Shown: piece by piece, positions 40,834 to 49,848 of the stretch
Numbering within the stretch: position 1 is the first letter of the stretch
Layout of the letters: every line of letters starts with the position of its first letter
Assembly: GCA_021324975.1 (NCBI GenBank)
Contig: JAJPIA010000030.1
Coordinates: 1-64,000, forward strand
DNA: 64,000 bases
DNA from: Bacillota bacterium
GTDB lineage: Bacteria; Sysuimicrobiota; Sysuimicrobiia; Sysuimicrobiales; Segetimicrobiaceae
Direction: 5' to 3'
Made by a program: the position numbers and the translations under genes
Notes under the pieces: generated by a model
Database searches by the model: none
The model's input: only the letters and a program-made list of their open reading frames with translations
What the model was told of the DNA's origin: nothing

Positions 40834-41883
40834 CTACGGGCGCTCGACGAACTGGTTCGTATACAGCGTGATCGGGTCGAACGTCCGGTTGATTTTGAAG
40901 AGCGTCTGGAGTTCTGGAAGTGTGGTCGCGACCAGATTGGGATCGAACCAACCCAGTTGGAGAGGCCTCACCTTCTGGATCTTCGCGGTGTCCAGCCCGT
41001 ACTGCGCCTTGAGCGCGATCTTCCACTCGGCCAGCGTCTGGTCGTAGTCACGCCCCGGGTTCTTGGCCACGAAGTCCTTGGTGCATTGCTCCGGCTTCGT
41101 CGCGCAGAAGTACAGCGCCTCTGTGAGCGCGGTGGCGACAGCCCCGGCGACCGCGGGATCTTTGTCCACGAGACTCTTCGGGACCACCACCGCCCCCAAG
41201 GGCGAGGGCATCTGATAGTCGCCAAAGAGGAAGGAGCCGACCCGCTGCCCCTGCTGCTGCGCGACGATGTTCAGGCTGGCCAATCCCCTGGCGAACTCGC
41301 AGATCGCGTCGACCCTTTTCTGCAGCAACGCCGGATGGAGCGCGGCAAAGCCGATGTTCTGAACCGTCACCTTGTCCTTCGCAATGCCCTGCTTCTGGAG
41401 GAAGATATCGAGGTACTGTTCGGATAGGCTGCCGGTGGGGACCCCGATCGTCTTGCCGGCGAGATCAGCAGGCCGTTTGATTCCACTCGACACCAGGAAT
41501 ATCAAGGCGACCGGATTGCGCGGCTCGGTGGCGGCGACGCCGATGAGCGCAGGCGCGCTGGGGTTCTTGTCTGCCAGCAGCATCTCGTCCAGGAGATCTC
41601 CCTGGGTAAAGGCGAAGCCCCGTCTGTCGGCCGCGACCGCTTGGACGGCCTGAGACGTGCCTTCCAGCGTCACGAAGTTCACCTTGAGGTTGTGCCTGGC
41701 AAAGATTCCCTCCGCATCCCCCGCAAAGTCCTGGGGCGCACTGCTTGTGATGCCACCCACGTAGTCGGTCACCGTCACCGTCGAGCTGAGCGTTGAGGGA
41801 CTGGAGAAACCGGTGCGGTACGCGAGGGCGACACCGATAATGATCACGACAACCACGATGCCGGCCGTGAGCGCTCGAGACAT
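40834..41883 (-). CDS. SsuA/NMT1-like substrate-binding protein (NitT/TauT family)
   Basis: The 349-residue protein has an N-terminal membrane anchor or signal (LTAGIVVVVIIIGVALAY) and the SsuA/THI5 pattern: DYVGGITSSAPQDFAGDAEGIFARHNLKVNFVTLEG, FAFTQGDLLDEMLL, IKRPADLAGKTIGVPTGSLSEQYLDIFLQKQGI and ALHPALLQKRVDAICEF. It would bind a small anionic or heterocyclic ligand such as a sulfonate or pyrimidine precursor. It heads the three-gene operon. The nearby luciferase-like enzyme suggests linked use of the ligand. Confidence 0.9.
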   Translation of the reverse strand: MSRALTAGIVVVVIIIGVALAYRTGFSSPSTLSSTVTVTDYVGGITSSAPQDFAGDAEGIFARHNLKVNFVTLEGTSQAVQAVAADRRGFAFTQGDLLDEMLLADKNPSAPALIGVAATEPRNPVALIFLVSSGIKRPADLAGKTIGVPTGSLSEQYLDIFLQKQGIAKDKVTVQNIGFAALHPALLQKRVDAICEFARGLASLNIVAQQQGQRVGSFLFGDYQMPSPLGAVVVPKSLVDKDPAVAGAVATALTEALYFCATKPEQCTKDFVAKNPGRDYDQTLAEWKIALKAQYGLDTAKIQKVRPLQLGWFDPNLVATTLPELQTLFKINRTFDPITLYTNQFVERP

Positions 41884-42227
41884 CCCCTACCTCCTCTGTC
41901 GCTAGCGTCTCCAGAGCAACGGGACTCGGCGGGGGGATCAGGCGCTCGGCGCCCGGCCAGGGACTACTCCCCAGAGGGTCGCACGATACCGGAGGACCCC
42001 GCAGCTTCGGTCGCGATTCAGCATATCCAGTGTTGGCGGCCCTGCCGCATGCCAAGCGCCGACCTTACAGCATCGGAACCCTGGGCCGGCGAGCACAGGA
42101 GCGGCAGGAGGTTGCGAACGTCTGGGGCCTGCTACGGGCTTTCGAGAGAAAACTGCCTCGAGATCGTGTCAACGCAATCTGTCACCTTATCCCTCTGCCG
42201 GTCTCTGTTAGGCGGTCGTCTTGACCC
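41884..42227. other. Spacer of about 340 bases, no gene
   Basis: This lies upstream of the leftward SsuABC-type operon and after the leftward NTF2-fold gene. No open frame resembles a protein and no strong hairpin or repeat was seen. It should contain the promoter of the transporter operon and the end of the long GntR-led transcript. Confidence 0.5.
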
Positions 42228-42788
42228 TCAGCGCGGCGCGGCCCGCTCGATGATGCCGTTCAGCGAGACCGTCCGGTCCAGGAGCCCGCGCGCTTGCTCC
42301 CCGCCGACCACCGGAAGCGCATCGGCGTTGAGCAGGCCCACCTGGGCGAGAGCCGAGGCTTGATCCCAGTAGATATGCTCGTGCGATACTTTGCCGTCTA
42401 CGAACTTCATCACGACGACGTGCGGCAGCACGACGCGCTTCCCGGTCGGCGGAATGCCCGGCAAGAAGATGTCCATCACCACGTCGTGTGTGAAACTCAC
42501 GATCAGTTCGTCCACGACCTGGTCTGTTCCGACGGTTCGCGAGACCCGGGTGACGGTTGTGTCCTTCGGCCACTTGCCGATAAAGTGACGGCTGTAGAAG
42601 TTGCGAACCCCCGCTGCACCCATTCCGCCCGTCATCGTGGGAACGTGGTAGACGTACGGGTCGGCCGTCATGGTCCCCATCGTCGCATCGACATCCCGGT
42701 CTTCAAACTCGTGCCGGACATGCGCATCGAAGACAGCGCCCAAGTCCGGGAGATGATCGCGCGCCGCCACTTTATCCAACACCTCCAT
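42228..42788 (-). CDS. NTF2-fold/SnoaL-like protein
   Basis: The 186-residue protein has the SnoaL-like layout: FDAHVRHEFEDRDVDATMGTMTADPYVYHVPTMTGG, GVRNFYSRHFIGKWP, DELIVSFTHDVVMDIFLPGIPPTGKRVVLPHVVVMKFVDGKVSHEHIYWDQASALAQVGLL. The PTGKR...F-DGK--HEHIYWDQAS pattern is common in small-molecule isomerase/cyclase-like proteins found in catabolic clusters. Start ATG 42788 has a weak AAGGG upstream; the frame extends 25 codons further. It is the last gene of the GntR-led cluster. Confidence 0.82.
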   Translation of the reverse strand: MEVLDKVAARDHLPDLGAVFDAHVRHEFEDRDVDATMGTMTADPYVYHVPTMTGGMGAAGVRNFYSRHFIGKWPKDTTVTRVSRTVGTDQVVDELIVSFTHDVVMDIFLPGIPPTGKRVVLPHVVVMKFVDGKVSHEHIYWDQASALAQVGLLNADALPVVGGEQARGLLDRTVSLNGIIERAAPR

Positions 42789-42910
42789 ATCCCTTAACCG
42801 GATATCGAGTCGGACCAACCTTCTGGGAGCATGATACAATCCCTTCCCAGCCCCTCGAGACATAGTTTGGCCACTCTGTGCCAGGCTGGACTGGAGGCGC
42901 AGCGGCCTGA

Positions 42911-43861
42911 CTAGGAAATAGCTCGGGAGGCACCCTCCGAGTACATCCTGAGCACGACGTCGAGCGCGGCGAAGCCGTCCTCGCCGTCCGGCTCGGGTGC
43001 GCGGCCCTCACGAAGAGCGGCGATGAATTCATTGGCCGCGCCGGAGAACCGGTCTTCGGGCGTCCCCGGTATCGTGATGACGTCACCGCCTGCCGTCCAG
43101 CGCATCTCGCGGCCGGTCGTGATGTGAAGCGATCCTGTCGAACCGAAGACCTGCGTCTCCCAGCCGCCGAGCGCAGCCGCAGGCGCCTTGTGCTGCACCA
43201 CCGTGCCCACAGCGCCGGACCGCAAGCCAAGCAGCGCGGCGGCGGTATCTTCAACCTGCACCTGGTACCCGAGCGTGCGGACCTCGGCCCGGACGGTCAC
43301 GATGTCTTCGCCAAGGAGAAAGCGCACGCGGTCGATCTGGTGGATGCCGTTGTAGAACATCATGCCGCCGCCGGCGTGGCGGCGGCTCCACACCCACAGC
43401 GGCATATCGCTCGTGCCGCTCGCCATGGTATCGACGATGAGCCTCGGCTGGCCGATGTCGCCGCGCGCGATCACGCGGCGGGCCGCGGCCACCTCAGGGC
43501 GGAACCGGTGGACGAAGGACACCATGATGAAGCGGCTGGCGCGCCGGGCGTGCTGGAGGACGGCCGCGGCGTCCTCGCGGCAGGTCGCCATCGGCTTTTC
43601 CATGAGGACGTGGCAGCCCGCGTCGATTGCACGCATCCCGGCCTGTGCGAGGTAGGCGTGAGGTACGGCAATGACAACGGCGTCCGGACGAGCGGCCAGG
43701 AGGTCGTCCAGGCTCGGGACAACGGGCACGCCTTCCGCCTCGGCCTGTCGCCGGCGATCAGCATCGATGTCGGCCGCAATCAGATCAACGCCCGAGATCT
43801 GACGAAACGCGCGGAGATGCCGCCCGCCGGCGGTTCCCATCCCTAGAATGCCGATCCGCAT
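42911..43861 (-). CDS. Gfo/Idh/MocA-family oxidoreductase
   Basis: The 316-residue enzyme starts MRIGILGMGTAGGRHLRAF (Rossmann) and has VVIAVPHAYLAQAGMRAIDAGCHVLMEKPMAT with the family's EKP Lys, then FVHRFRPEVAAARRVI, GGGMMFYNGIHQIDRVRFLLG and ALGGWETQVFGSTGSLHI. It is a closer relative of the protein at 62541 than of that at 23983. Its ATG directly follows the stop of the VOC gene, with no gap. It likely oxidises or reduces an intermediate in the pathway of this operon. Confidence 0.88.
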   Translation of the reverse strand: MRIGILGMGTAGGRHLRAFRQISGVDLIAADIDADRRRQAEAEGVPVVPSLDDLLAARPDAVVIAVPHAYLAQAGMRAIDAGCHVLMEKPMATCREDAAAVLQHARRASRFIMVSFVHRFRPEVAAARRVIARGDIGQPRLIVDTMASGTSDMPLWVWSRRHAGGGMMFYNGIHQIDRVRFLLGEDIVTVRAEVRTLGYQVQVEDTAAALLGLRSGAVGTVVQHKAPAAALGGWETQVFGSTGSLHITTGREMRWTAGGDVITIPGTPEDRFSGAANEFIAALREGRAPEPDGEDGFAALDVVLRMYSEGASRAIS

Positions 43862-44317
43862 CTAGGCGGTCCGGGGTCCTGCCTCGGGACCTTCACCCGG
43901 CTTATACACCTGCATGAATTCAGTCTCGAGCCCGGAGAGCCGATCCTGCAAGAACGCCACCCAGCCCTCGGAGTGTTTGTGCGCCCCGGTCACCTTGCAG
44001 GCGGCACAGGGCTTGAGCACGGCGCCCTTCGCGACCGCGGCAGCGAGCTCGCTCTCGATGTCGTCGGTTGTGTAGCAGACGTGGTGCACACCCTCGTCAT
44101 GATGTTCCTCGATGTAGCGGGCGAACCGGCCGCCCGCGTCCCACGATTGACAGAGCTGAATCTGGATACCTCCCAGCATGAAATGCGCCTCGCTGGAGCG
44201 AGCCTTCTCGAATTCGTGGCGCGTTACGGGGTGCACGCCGAGCACATCCTCATACTTCTTGAGCGCCGCGTCGACGTCACGCACGGCGATGGCCATGTGC
44301 TTGATCCCGGTGATCAT
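43862..44317 (-). CDS. VOC (glyoxalase/epimerase-fold) protein
   Basis: The 151-residue protein resembles methylmalonyl-CoA epimerase-type VOC proteins: IKHMAIAVRDVDAALKKYEDVLGV, HFMLGGIQIQLCQSWDAGGRFARYIEEHHDEGVHHVCYTTDDIESEL and a C-terminal GLETEFMQVYKP. His8, the HH of VHHVCY and the late Glu are candidate metal ligands. Start ATG 44317 follows an AAGGGGGG site. The stop abuts the Gfo/Idh start, showing tight coupling. It could be an epimerase, isomerase or dioxygenase acting on the operon's substrate. Confidence 0.82.
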   Translation of the reverse strand: MITGIKHMAIAVRDVDAALKKYEDVLGVHPVTRHEFEKARSSEAHFMLGGIQIQLCQSWDAGGRFARYIEEHHDEGVHHVCYTTDDIESELAAAVAKGAVLKPCAACKVTGAHKHSEGWVAFLQDRLSGLETEFMQVYKPGEGPEAGPRTA

Positions 44318-44485
44318 GGTCGCCCCCCTTCCCGTGTCGCGAGATACGAATCGGTCACGCGGATCGGGCATCCTTCATCGGCACACGACAGCCGCGTCAC
44401 CCCGCTGCGGGGTCCCGTCCAATCCGGCCGAGCACTTCCAGCCGGCGGCTCAGCCGATCCGGAACGATCGCCGCCTCAGGCGCGG

Positions 44486-45865
44486 TCACCCCGGCCGTAC
44501 CCATTCGCCCCAGCCCGGCTCGCCCGTGACGCGGCCATCACGCATGACGACGCGGCCACGCACGATGGTCATGACCGCGGCGCCCCGCAGCCGCATGCCG
44601 TCATACAGTAGCGCGGTATCGCGCGCTTTTGTGTACAGCCTGGCATGATCGTGGACCCACTCGGCCGCCGTATTGACGATCGTGATATCCGCGTCCGCCC
44701 CGACAATGAGTGCGCCCTTGCGCGGCCACAACCCGAACAGATGCGCGGGAGTCTCGCAGACGGCCCGTACGAGCTGCGACAGCGACAGCCGCTCTTCGTG
44801 CACGGCGGTGAGCATCAGCGGCAGAAACTCCTCGAGCCCGGGCAGGCCCGGCGGCGCGGCCCAGATGTCACCGTCGGGAGTACCTTTCTCGGCGGGAAGG
44901 AACGGCGAATGGTCCGTGCCGATCACGTCGATCCTGCCGCCGCGGAACGCGTTCCAGAGCCGCTCCACGGCAACCCGATCCCGCAGCGGAGGATTGCACT
45001 TCGCATACGGGCCCCATGCGCCGAGCGCCTCGTCCGTGAGCATGAGGTAGTGCGGGCACGTCTCCGCAGTCACCGCCAGGCCGCGGTCTTTTGCCGCCGC
45101 GACCATGTCGACGGCATCCGCGGCGCTCACATGGGCAATCTGGAGCCGCGCGCCCGTGGCGGCCGCGAGCGCGATTCCCTGCGCAACCGACGCCGTTTCC
45201 GCGACGGGCGGCCGGGCGGCTGCGTGGGCTCCGCCGTCCCGGCGCCCGCTGGCCTGAACGGCGGCGGCCGTCCGGTTGATGATCTGCTGCTCTTCGCAGT
45301 GGACGACATGCAGCAGGCCCGTGCGGGCTGTGCGCTCCATGACCCGCAACATGTCGCCGGCGTCCGGGCAACAGATGCCGATGAACTCATTCTCACGACC
45401 CGGCGGCGTATCCGTGCGAAACGTCTTGAAGGCAATCGCGCCGGCCGCGGCCAGCGCCTCGATCTCGTCCAGATTGTCGGGGTTGGCGCCGGCATAGAGG
45501 CCGAAGTTGACGATCGAGCGCGGGCCGAGGGCCGCCGCGCGCTCGCGCAGAATCCCGGCCGTATGCACCGGCGGGATCGCGATCGGCATCTCGAGGATCG
45601 TCGTGATGCCGCCGGCCGCGGCCGCCTGCGTGCCGGTGATCCAGTCTTCACGTTCAAGCCGGCCCGGCTCCCGCAGATGCACGTGCGTGTCGATAACGCC
45701 GGGCAGGACATGCCACCCCGTCGCGTCGATCGTTTCGCGTGCCGCCGGCAGCGCACCGTCCCGATCCACCGCGGCGATCTTGCCGTCGGTGATGGCAACT
45801 CCTCCGCGGCGAGCGCCGTTGCCCGTCACCAGCGTCCCGCCGCGGATCACCAGGTCGGCGATCAC
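44486..45865 (-). CDS. Cyclic amidohydrolase (dihydroorotase/allantoinase/hydantoinase group)
   Basis: The 459-residue enzyme keeps the whole binuclear metal site: DTHVHLREPG (HxH), a carboxylated-Lys candidate in AIAFKTFRTD, His in LLHVVHCEEQQ, His in LQIAHVSAADAVDMV, and Asp in DVIGTDHSPF. It also has ETCPHYLMLTDEAL and the allantoinase-like C-terminal PRKGALIVGADADITIVN. It opens a cyclic amide ring, such as a hydantoin or allantoin-like compound. GTG 45865 overlaps the AstE-like gene's stop by four bases. It is intact, unlike the dihydropyrimidinase fragment at 4927-5389. Confidence 0.9.
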   Translation of the reverse strand: MIADLVIRGGTLVTGNGARRGGVAITDGKIAAVDRDGALPAARETIDATGWHVLPGVIDTHVHLREPGRLEREDWITGTQAAAAGGITTILEMPIAIPPVHTAGILRERAAALGPRSIVNFGLYAGANPDNLDEIEALAAAGAIAFKTFRTDTPPGRENEFIGICCPDAGDMLRVMERTARTGLLHVVHCEEQQIINRTAAAVQASGRRDGGAHAAARPPVAETASVAQGIALAAATGARLQIAHVSAADAVDMVAAAKDRGLAVTAETCPHYLMLTDEALGAWGPYAKCNPPLRDRVAVERLWNAFRGGRIDVIGTDHSPFLPAEKGTPDGDIWAAPPGLPGLEEFLPLMLTAVHEERLSLSQLVRAVCETPAHLFGLWPRKGALIVGADADITIVNTAAEWVHDHARLYTKARDTALLYDGMRLRGAAVMTIVRGRVVMRDGRVTGEPGWGEWVRPG

Positions 45866-46851
45866 CCCGCGATCTCCTCTTCCACGACGCCGTAGAAGAC
45901 GCACCAATCGCCGAGCTGGACGGAGGGATTGGTCCGCATCCCGAATGGGATGCCGTCGAACGGCGCCCGCACGTCCGCGACCGCCTCGCCGGATAAGCTG
46001 TAGATGGTCGCGAGCCGCTCGCCCTGCCGCACGCGCTGGCGCAGCACCGACGGCTCCGACACCCACAGCCCCGACGCCGGGGCCAGCACCACCGTCTTCT
46101 GATAGCCGAGCATCCACCGCTCCGCGTACTGCGGCGCGCCATCGATCATCTTGTAGTGCCGCAGAATATTGGCAAAACCCTCGGCGAGCGCGTCGGCGTT
46201 GCCTTGAAACCGGCCGGGAAACGTATCGCACAGGCCGCCGAGTTCCACCGTGATTGCCGGCTTGCCGTGCTGCCGCATCGCGGCCTGGGGGCTGCCGCGC
46301 TCACTCGTTTGCTTCAACAACAGGTCCCACCGGGGGCCCATGGCCTTTGCGAGCTCGAGCCCTGCCGGCGTCGCAGTGTAGAACATCGCGTAGGCGAGGT
46401 ACGAATGGGCGCCGCCGGAGTGCACGGCGACTTCCAGATCGGCGTGCTCCACCATCGTTGTGTAATGGGCATACGCGATCCGCTCCGTGAGGTGGCCGTC
46501 CGGCCGCCCGGGGTAGATACGGTTCAGATCGTAGGTGAACAGATCGCCCGGGTTGCCACGGGCACTAAATTCAAACGCGCCAACGTTGACCACGGGCACG
46601 CCGACCACGGTGCCACGCAGGCGGCCCGGATCCAGGCGTTCCAGCAAGCGCAGGACAGCCAGCGGTCCTTCGGGCTCGTCCCCGTGCACGGCGCCGTCCA
46701 GCCAGAGCAGCGGCCCTTCTTCCGCGCCGTTCACGACGATGAGCGGAATCTCGATCGGCCCGCCGCCGGGCCGCCGGCCCACCGGGATGGCGCCTGTCGC
46801 TCGCGTGCCGGCGTTCGCGCGCGCCGTGCCAATCACACACTCCTTTTTCAT
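45862..46851 (-). CDS. Succinylglutamate desuccinylase/aspartoacylase-family deacylase
   Basis: The 329-residue protein has the zinc carboxypeptidase-like core of the AstE/AspA family: IPLIVVNGAEEGPLLWLDGAVHGDEPEGPLAVLRLL (His and Glu zinc ligands), RIYPGRPDGHLTERIA, LEVAVHSGG (third ligand His), and ITVELGG (candidate catalytic Glu). The C-terminal domain reads like a lipoyl-type hairpin (APASGLWVSEPSVLRQRVRQGERLATI...VRAPFDGI). It removes an acyl group from an N-acyl amino compound. ATG 46851 has GGAGGGCGGAG upstream. It is coupled to the cyclic amidohydrolase gene, which suggests ring opening and deacylation in sequence. Confidence 0.88.
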   Translation of the reverse strand: MKKECVIGTARANAGTRATGAIPVGRRPGGGPIEIPLIVVNGAEEGPLLWLDGAVHGDEPEGPLAVLRLLERLDPGRLRGTVVGVPVVNVGAFEFSARGNPGDLFTYDLNRIYPGRPDGHLTERIAYAHYTTMVEHADLEVAVHSGGAHSYLAYAMFYTATPAGLELAKAMGPRWDLLLKQTSERGSPQAAMRQHGKPAITVELGGLCDTFPGRFQGNADALAEGFANILRHYKMIDGAPQYAERWMLGYQKTVVLAPASGLWVSEPSVLRQRVRQGERLATIYSLSGEAVADVRAPFDGIPFGMRTNPSVQLGDWCVFYGVVEEEIAG

Positions 46852-46874
46852 CCTCCGCCCTCCCCTACGACTAC

Positions 46875-47882
46875 TCACCGTCCCAGACCGGACTGCGTAC
46901 CGGCCACTTCGCGGAACCGCCGCAGCCACTGCACGGTCTCTCGCAAGCCGTCGCCCAACGTGTACCGCGGCACGAATCCGAGCGCCCGGATCCTGGTTGT
47001 GTCCAGCGGCCCGCGGCGTTGCACTCCGTCCCCATCGACGTCCACCGTCCCCGCGCACGGCGCGCCTGCGCCCGGCAGCCGCCAGGAAAACGCGGGCTCG
47101 ATGCGCCGTAGCGCGTCCGCGACCGCGGACAACGGCGCTGCGACACCGGACGACACGTTGTAGCATCGGTACGGCAGTTCCGGCGCGTCGATGAGCAGCT
47201 CCGCGGCGCGCGCGATGTCGCCGGCGTACGTCCAGTCGCGCGCGCGGTTGGCGCCGCGCAGCCGAACCGCCCGGCCGTCGACCGCGGCGTTGACGAGAGC
47301 GTAGATGACCGACATTATCGTGCGCGCGCCGGTCGGCCGCTCCGTCGGGCCGTAGGGAGCCCCAATACGGAGCGTCGCCGCGCTGAGGCCGGGGCTGTTC
47401 GCCGCGGCTACGAGCTGCTCGCTGGCGTACTTCGTCATCGCGTAAAGGCTGCCGAGCCGCACCGGCGCCGTCTCGGACAAGCCGACGGCGGGATCGGTCT
47501 CGCCGTAGACGCCGGACGAGCTGATGTAGATGAAGCGGCGTGTCCGCGTCCGCTCGGCCAGTTTCAGCATGTGCGCGGTCGCCAAGAGGTTGACGCCGAC
47601 CACCCGCTCGGGCTGGGAGACCTCGACGTCCGGTGTGGACGTCACGGCCGCGGCGTGTACGATGGCGTCCGGTGTTTCGGCCGCCGCGGCCTCAAGCTGG
47701 TCCGCCGCGGTGAGGTCCAGCCGAATGAAGCGGACGCGTGCACCGGTCGCCCCCAGAAAACACTCGGCGCGACCATCCGGCGGATTGATGTCCACCGCAA
47801 CCACGCGCCGGCCCGTGGCGGCCAACTGCTTGGCCAGGTGCAGGCCGATGAAGCCGGTCGCACCGGTCACGAGGACCGTCAT
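46875..47882 (-). CDS. NAD-dependent epimerase/dehydratase (extended SDR)
   Basis: The 335-residue protein starts MTVLVTGATGFIGLHLAKQL (NAD-binding TGxxGxxG) and has VHAAAVTSTPDVEVSQPERVVGVNLLATAHMLKLA, YISSSGVYGE and the catalytic YAMTKYASEQL (Y-x-x-x-K). It ends with a substrate-binding domain containing RIGAPYGPTERP and NRARDWTYAGDIARAAELL. It is paralogous to the protein at 53381-54373. ATG 47882 lies two bases after the Ldh2-type gene stop. Substrates are usually nucleotide sugars or sugar acids; here it may act on a free or acylated sugar-like intermediate. Confidence 0.9.
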   Translation of the reverse strand: MTVLVTGATGFIGLHLAKQLAATGRRVVAVDINPPDGRAECFLGATGARVRFIRLDLTAADQLEAAAAETPDAIVHAAAVTSTPDVEVSQPERVVGVNLLATAHMLKLAERTRTRRFIYISSSGVYGETDPAVGLSETAPVRLGSLYAMTKYASEQLVAAANSPGLSAATLRIGAPYGPTERPTGARTIMSVIYALVNAAVDGRAVRLRGANRARDWTYAGDIARAAELLIDAPELPYRCYNVSSGVAAPLSAVADALRRIEPAFSWRLPGAGAPCAGTVDVDGDGVQRRGPLDTTRIRALGFVPRYTLGDGLRETVQWLRRFREVAGTQSGLGR

Positions 47883-47884
47883 CG

Positions 47885-48940
47885 TCACGGCAGCGGCTCG
47901 GGAAACGGCACGCCCACCTCGTCGCCAATCCCGCGCAGCCGCTCGACCGTGTCGTCCAGGAGTTCGGCGCCCCGGCCGATGCTGTCGTCCTGGCGCTCCC
48001 ATTCCGGGTCCCCCGGGAGACGGACAGCGTCGACGCCGGGCTGCTTCGGGGCGCCGTGCACTTCACGCGACACCGCCTCGACCCTGGCGCGCAGCTCCGC
48101 CAGCCCGCCGAACGCGTCGGGATCGAGTGCGAGGAGCAGATGGCTCACTCCCTGCGGCCGGCCGAACTCGTAGGGCGAGCCGACCGCAGAACCGATGAGG
48201 CCGCCCGCGAGTCCACCGGTGAGGAGATCCACCATGACGGCGATGCCATACCCCTTGTAGCCGCCCATCGGCGCGAGCAGCGCATCGACAGCGGCGCCCG
48301 CGTCGGTCACCGGCCGACCGCCGGAGTCTATGGCCCAACCCGCCGGGATGCTGCGGCCCGCGGCCGCATACTGGCGGATCACACCTTTGCCCGATGACGC
48401 GTTTGAGAGATCCAGTACGACTGGCCGGTCCCCAGGACCGGGAACCGCGATGCTCCACGGATTCGTGCCTACAAGCGCGACGGAGGCGCCCCACGCGGGC
48501 ATTTCGGGGCTGGCGTTGGTGAACGCGAGTCCGACAAGTCCCGTATGTGCGGCCATCAGGGCGAAGTACGAGGCCGCGCCGAAGTGGTTGCTGTTGCGTG
48601 CGGCGACTGCACCGACCCCGCCGCCTCGAGCCTTGCCCATTGCCAGCGCCATCGCGCGGTACGCGACGACCTGGCCGAACCCATCGCCGCCGTCAAGGAG
48701 CGCCGTGGCCGGGCGATCGAGCACCACACGGATTTCGGCGCGCGGCGTGATACCGCCCTCGAGAACTCGCCGCGCGTAGATCGCGAAGCGGACGACCCCC
48801 TGGTTCTGGAATGGGGCCGTCCGCAACTGCGCGTCGATCAAGCAATCCGTGAGGATTCGCGCCTCATCGGGACCCGCACCTACAGCGGCCAACACGCGGA
48901 GACCGAACGTCCGGAGCGCCTCAATGGCATAGCGCCGCAC
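47885..48940 (-). CDS. Malate/L-lactate dehydrogenase family (Ldh2-type) oxidoreductase
   Basis: The 351-residue protein has the Ldh_2 features: AQLRTAPFQNQGVVRFAIYARRVLEGG, the ARNSNHFGAASYFALMAA block with its catalytic His, TNASPEMPAWG, LVGTNPWSIAVPGPG, VVLDLSNASSGKGVIRQYA and MGGYKGYGIAVMVDLLTGGLAGGL. It reduces 2-keto acids or imino acids (malate, ureidoglycolate, delta-1-piperideine-2-carboxylate) with NAD(P)H. The start is taken as GTG 48940, eight bases after the DppC stop. Ureidoglycolate dehydrogenase (AllD) belongs to this family, which fits the allantoinase-like neighbours. Confidence 0.87.
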   Translation of the reverse strand: MRRYAIEALRTFGLRVLAAVGAGPDEARILTDCLIDAQLRTAPFQNQGVVRFAIYARRVLEGGITPRAEIRVVLDRPATALLDGGDGFGQVVAYRAMALAMGKARGGGVGAVAARNSNHFGAASYFALMAAHTGLVGLAFTNASPEMPAWGASVALVGTNPWSIAVPGPGDRPVVLDLSNASSGKGVIRQYAAAGRSIPAGWAIDSGGRPVTDAGAAVDALLAPMGGYKGYGIAVMVDLLTGGLAGGLIGSAVGSPYEFGRPQGVSHLLLALDPDAFGGLAELRARVEAVSREVHGAPKQPGVDAVRLPGDPEWERQDDSIGRGAELLDDTVERLRGIGDEVGVPFPEPLP

Positions 48941-48948
48941 CGCTGCGA

Positions 48949-49848
48949 TTACCGCCCTTTCAGGCGCGGGTCCAGCACCGCGCGGAGATAGTCGCCCACA
49001 AGATTGATCGCCACCACGGTGACGAACACCAGCATGCCGGGGAAGAGCATGAGCCAGGGCGCGTAACGCATGAACTCGCGTCCCTCGCTCAGCATCGTGC
49101 CCCATTCGGGCGTTGGCGGCTGAACGCCGAGCCCCAAAAATCCGAGTGATGAGGTGTCGAGGATCGCGGAACCGACATACAGGGTAGCCAGCACGATGAT
49201 CGGCGGAAGCGCGTTCGGCAGCACATGCCGCCGGATGAGACGCGCCGCGCTCGCGCCTATCGCGTGGCCGGCTTCGATGTACGTATGCTCGCGAATCGCG
49301 AGCGCCGTCCCGCGCACAATGCGCGCAAACCGCGGGATGCCCGCCACGCCGATCGCGATGACGACGTTTTGGATGCCGACGCCCAGCACGGCGATGATCA
49401 ACAGCGCAAGCATGATGGGCGGGAAACCGAGCATGATATCGATGACGCCCGATCCGACGGTGTCGATGCGTCCGCCGAGGAACCCCGCGGCCAGGCCGAG
49501 GAACGATCCCAGCACGACGGACACCGAGACGGCCATCACCCCAATCGGGAGCGAGATGCGGGCTCCGAACAGCAAGCGGCTCAAGAGATCTCGGCCGTAC
49601 CGGTCCGTGCCGAACCAATGCGCCGGGCTCGGCGGCGACAGGGCGGGACCAGTCGCCATTGCGGCCGGATCGTACGGGCTCAGCACCGAGGCCAGGGCGG
49701 CGGCAAGCGCCAAGATCGCGAGCACGGCCGTCGCGACCATGGCGACTGGATACCGGCGCAGATGAATCAGGCGGCGGCACCGGCCGCCCGTGGCAGGGCT
49801 GCGCGACCCATCTGTCCCCTCCGCGAGCGCAAGCGGCCTGCTAGCCAT
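48949..49848 (-). CDS. ABC permease, DppC/OppC type
   Basis: The 299-residue permease has WFGTDRYGRDLLSRLLFGARISLPIG, the EAA loop TYIEAGHAIGASAARLIRRHVLPN, SSLGFLGLGVQPPTPEWGTMLSEG and NLVGDYLRAVLDPRLKGR. Its ATG overlaps the DppB stop by eight bases. It is followed closely by the Ldh2-type gene rather than by ATPase genes. Confidence 0.92.
   Translation of the reverse strand: MASRPLALAEGTDGSRSPATGGRCRRLIHLRRYPVAMVATAVLAILALAAALASVLSPYDPAAMATGPALSPPSPAHWFGTDRYGRDLLSRLLFGARISLPIGVMAVSVSVVLGSFLGLAAGFLGGRIDTVGSGVIDIMLGFPPIMLALLIIAVLGVGIQNVVIAIGVAGIPRFARIVRGTALAIREHTYIEAGHAIGASAARLIRRHVLPNALPPIIVLATLYVGSAILDTSSLGFLGLGVQPPTPEWGTMLSEGREFMRYAPWLMLFPGMLVFVTVVAINLVGDYLRAVLDPRLKGR

Noticed and set aside
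44645-45895. A 416-codon plus-strand frame opposite the cyclic amidohydrolase
   Set aside because: The minus-strand gene keeps the full metal site and couples to its neighbours. The plus frame is Arg-rich noise.
47885-49780. A 631-codon minus-strand frame that could suggest a permease-dehydrogenase fusion
   Set aside because: The N-terminal part is an out-of-frame reading of the DppC gene (48949-49848). Only the part from about 48940 is the real Ldh2-type protein.
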